Program-made: the position numbers and the translations under genes
Notes under the pieces: generated by a model
Databases searched by the model: none
What the model saw: only the letters and a program-made list of their open reading frames with translations
Told to the model about the DNA's origin: nothing
Part shown: positions 5,278 through 5,965 of the stretch, in pieces
How positions within the stretch are numbered: position 1 is the stretch's first letter
Layout of the letters: every line of letters begins with the position of its first letter
From: an uncultured Actinomyces sp.
Lineage (GTDB): Bacteria; Actinomycetota; Actinomycetes; Actinomycetales; Actinomycetaceae
Assembly (NCBI GenBank): GCA_900554605.1
Contig: USHU01000075.1
Coordinates: 1-5,965 of the forward strand
Reading direction: 5' to 3'
DNA: 5,965 nucleotides

Positions 5278-5283
5278 TAGAAT
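5278..5283 (+). promoter_or_regulatory. Possible -10 element of lsr2
   Basis: TAGAAT (5278-5283) is a close match to TATAAT. The -35 (TTAGCG, 5255-5260) at 17-base spacing is weak. Transcription near 5290 would give a leader of about 80 bases. That leader is AT-rich, with a gagag/ctctc hairpin (5322-5326 / 5334-5338) and a second hairpin around the ribosome binding site. Confidence 0.4.
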
Positions 5284-5349
5284 GTGATAACTTTTGATTA
5301 AATGTGCATTGCTTGATTGAAGAGAGCTTATTTCTCTCCCAAGCTGATG

Positions 5350-5370
5350 AGTTTTCGAAAGGTGAAAACT
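5350..5370 (+). promoter_or_regulatory. Hairpin enclosing the lsr2 ribosome binding site
   Basis: The arms agttttc (5350-5356) and gaaaact (5364-5370) form a 7-bp stem. The loop gaaaggt (5357-5363) holds most of the Shine-Dalgarno sequence AAAGGTG, and the stem ends directly against the GTG start codon at 5371. Such a fold could modulate translation initiation. The same arms recur straight after the lsr2 stop. Confidence 0.45.
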
Positions 5371-5697
5371 GTGCAGAAAAAAGTTGTTGTATTAGTCGAC
5401 GACCGTGACGGCTCAGTTGCCGAACAAACCATTTCTTTTGCCTTCAAAGGTGTATCGTACGAGATTGACCTTTCGAACGAAAACGCCGAAGAGTTTGAGC
5501 GGGTACTCTCCCCTTGGATCTCAGCCGCCCGTAGGGTTGGTGGGCGATTGAATAGTCGTCGTGCGGGTCAGTCTGCTGCCCCTGAATCAAAGAGTTCGCA
5601 GGTGCGACGCTGGGCACGCGAAAAAGGAATTTCTTTGAGTGAACGCGGACGTATTCCGACGGCAATTATTGAGCAATTCGAAAAAGAGAATCGCTGA
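5371..5697 (+). CDS. lsr2: Lsr2-like nucleoid-associated protein, AT-rich DNA-binding xenogeneic silencer
   Basis: This 108-residue protein has the family's usual length (about 112 in mycobacteria). The N-terminal dimerisation/oligomerisation half opens with QKKVVVLVDDRDGSVAEQTISF and continues through GVSYEIDLS (27-35) and the helix ending WISAARRVGGR (49-59). After a charged Ser/Ala/Arg linker (60-76), the DNA-binding domain VRRWAREKGISLSERGRIP (78-96) carries the RGR hook (92-94) that enters the AT minor groove. Lsr2 is the actinobacterial functional counterpart of H-NS, bridging DNA and silencing acquired AT-rich genes. GTG 5371 is chosen because AAAGGTG (5358-5364) precedes it and known homologs begin just there. 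An upstream in-frame ATG at 5347 has no binding site and would add eight unusual residues. It is a single-gene unit with a strong terminator and an AT-rich promoter region suited to autoregulation. Confidence 0.95.
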   Translation: MQKKVVVLVDDRDGSVAEQTISFAFKGVSYEIDLSNENAEEFERVLSPWISAARRVGGRLNSRRAGQSAAPESKSSQVRRWAREKGISLSERGRIPTAIIEQFEKENR

Positions 5698-5715
5698 GTT
5701 TTCTTAAGGAAAACT
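5697..5715 (+). repeat. Post-stop hairpin of lsr2 matching the RBS hairpin
   Basis: The arms agttttc (5697-5703) and gaaaact (5709-5715), starting at the last base of the stop codon, are identical to those at 5350-5370. An extra T-G pair closes a 3-base loop. The tail tatcttta is only weakly T-rich, so this is a secondary terminator at best. Confidence 0.5.
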
Positions 5716-5722
5716 TATCTTT

Positions 5723-5764
5723 ATGCGGGGTGTTTTAAAACAGAACACCCCGCATTTATTTGTG
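5723..5764 (+). terminator. Rho-independent terminator of lsr2
   Basis: The perfect 12-bp stem atgcggggtgtt (5723-5734) / aacaccccgcat (5744-5755) has a 9-base loop and is followed by the T-rich TTATTTGTGT. On the minus strand the tail is A-rich, so it works mainly for lsr2. Confidence 0.9.
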
Positions 5765-5768
5765 TATC

Positions 5769-5785
5769 CAATACGTTTTGTATTG
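5769..5785. other. Short inverted repeat between convergent lsr2 and the right-edge gene
   Basis: The arms caatac (5769-5774) and gtattg (5780-5785) flank a 5-base loop, with no clear T-run on either strand. It is a weak candidate for terminating the minus-strand gene at the right edge. Nothing else is visible in the 80 bases between the lsr2 terminator and that gene. Confidence 0.25.
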
Positions 5786-5846
5786 AGTGGTCAGTTTTTG
5801 AAGCTGCTTACGGAGCGCCTGTTGATTGGGCAAACGTGCAGGTCAA

Positions 5847-5965
5847 CTAGGCAATAGCTGGGAGATTGACCTCTCCGGCAATAGACCGGTTCATCCACTG
5901 TGCGAACTCACCGCCACGAATTTCCTGTGAAAGCAAGAAGATTGTCTTTGCGTAGAGAGCCTCCA
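5847..5965 (-). CDS. C-terminal end of an unidentified protein (5' truncated by window)
   Basis: On the minus strand an open frame enters from the right edge and ends at TAG (5847-5849), giving 38 residues. The sequence includes ALYAKTIFLLSQEIRGGEF and ends in GEVNLPAIA. It reads as ordinary soluble protein, with amphipathic segments and no low complexity, while the minus-strand frame checked beside it stops early. I cannot name the family from this short tail. It converges with lsr2; the rest lies outside the window. Confidence 0.6.
   Translation of the reverse strand, partial: EALYAKTIFLLSQEIRGGEFAQWMNRSIAGEVNLPAIA

Overview
The window looks like a piece of an actinobacterial chromosome. 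The main pointer is a short Lsr2 nucleoid protein with the C-terminal RGR hook, a family largely confined to Actinobacteria. Moderate-to-high GC, frequent GTG starts and an apparently leaderless GTG-start gene fit. The protein set (Lsr2, RidA, DUF2249, MarR plus CLC) suggests an Actinomycetaceae-like organism, but the family-level placement is inference.

Layout from left to right: (1) the C-terminal end of an unidentified plus-strand gene, followed by a spacer with several competing inverted repeats that ends in a very strong hairpin just before the next ribosome binding site; (2) a RidA/YjgF-family gene; (3) a small protein with four Gly-Cys-His metal-binding-type repeats joined to a DUF2249 domain, closed by a clear Rho-independent terminator; (4) about 0.5 kb with no credible gene, holding five copies of a short repeat arranged mostly as two imperfect palindromes, then a GC-rich patch; (5) tRNA-Thr(CGU) on the minus strand with its own terminator; (6) a ferrochelatase gene on the plus strand, probably translated from a leaderless mRNA; (7) a minus-strand marR-clc operon converging on the ferrochelatase gene; (8) lsr2 on the plus strand, divergent from marR, with a strong terminator; (9) the C-terminal end of an unidentified minus-strand gene.

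The genes are mostly unrelated housekeeping or stress functions rather than one pathway. RidA (enamine/imine detoxification) and the DUF2249 protein are co-directional and may be co-expressed. MarR and the CLC chloride channel/transporter form a tight two-gene operon in which MarR probably regulates its own transcription and that of clc. The ferrochelatase resembles the proteobacterial type rather than the usual actinobacterial coproporphyrin type, so it may be horizontally acquired. No defence system, CRISPR array or intact transposase is visible. The most notable items are the Cys/His repeat protein, the palindromic intergenic repeats, the atypical ferrochelatase and the matched hairpins at both ends of lsr2.
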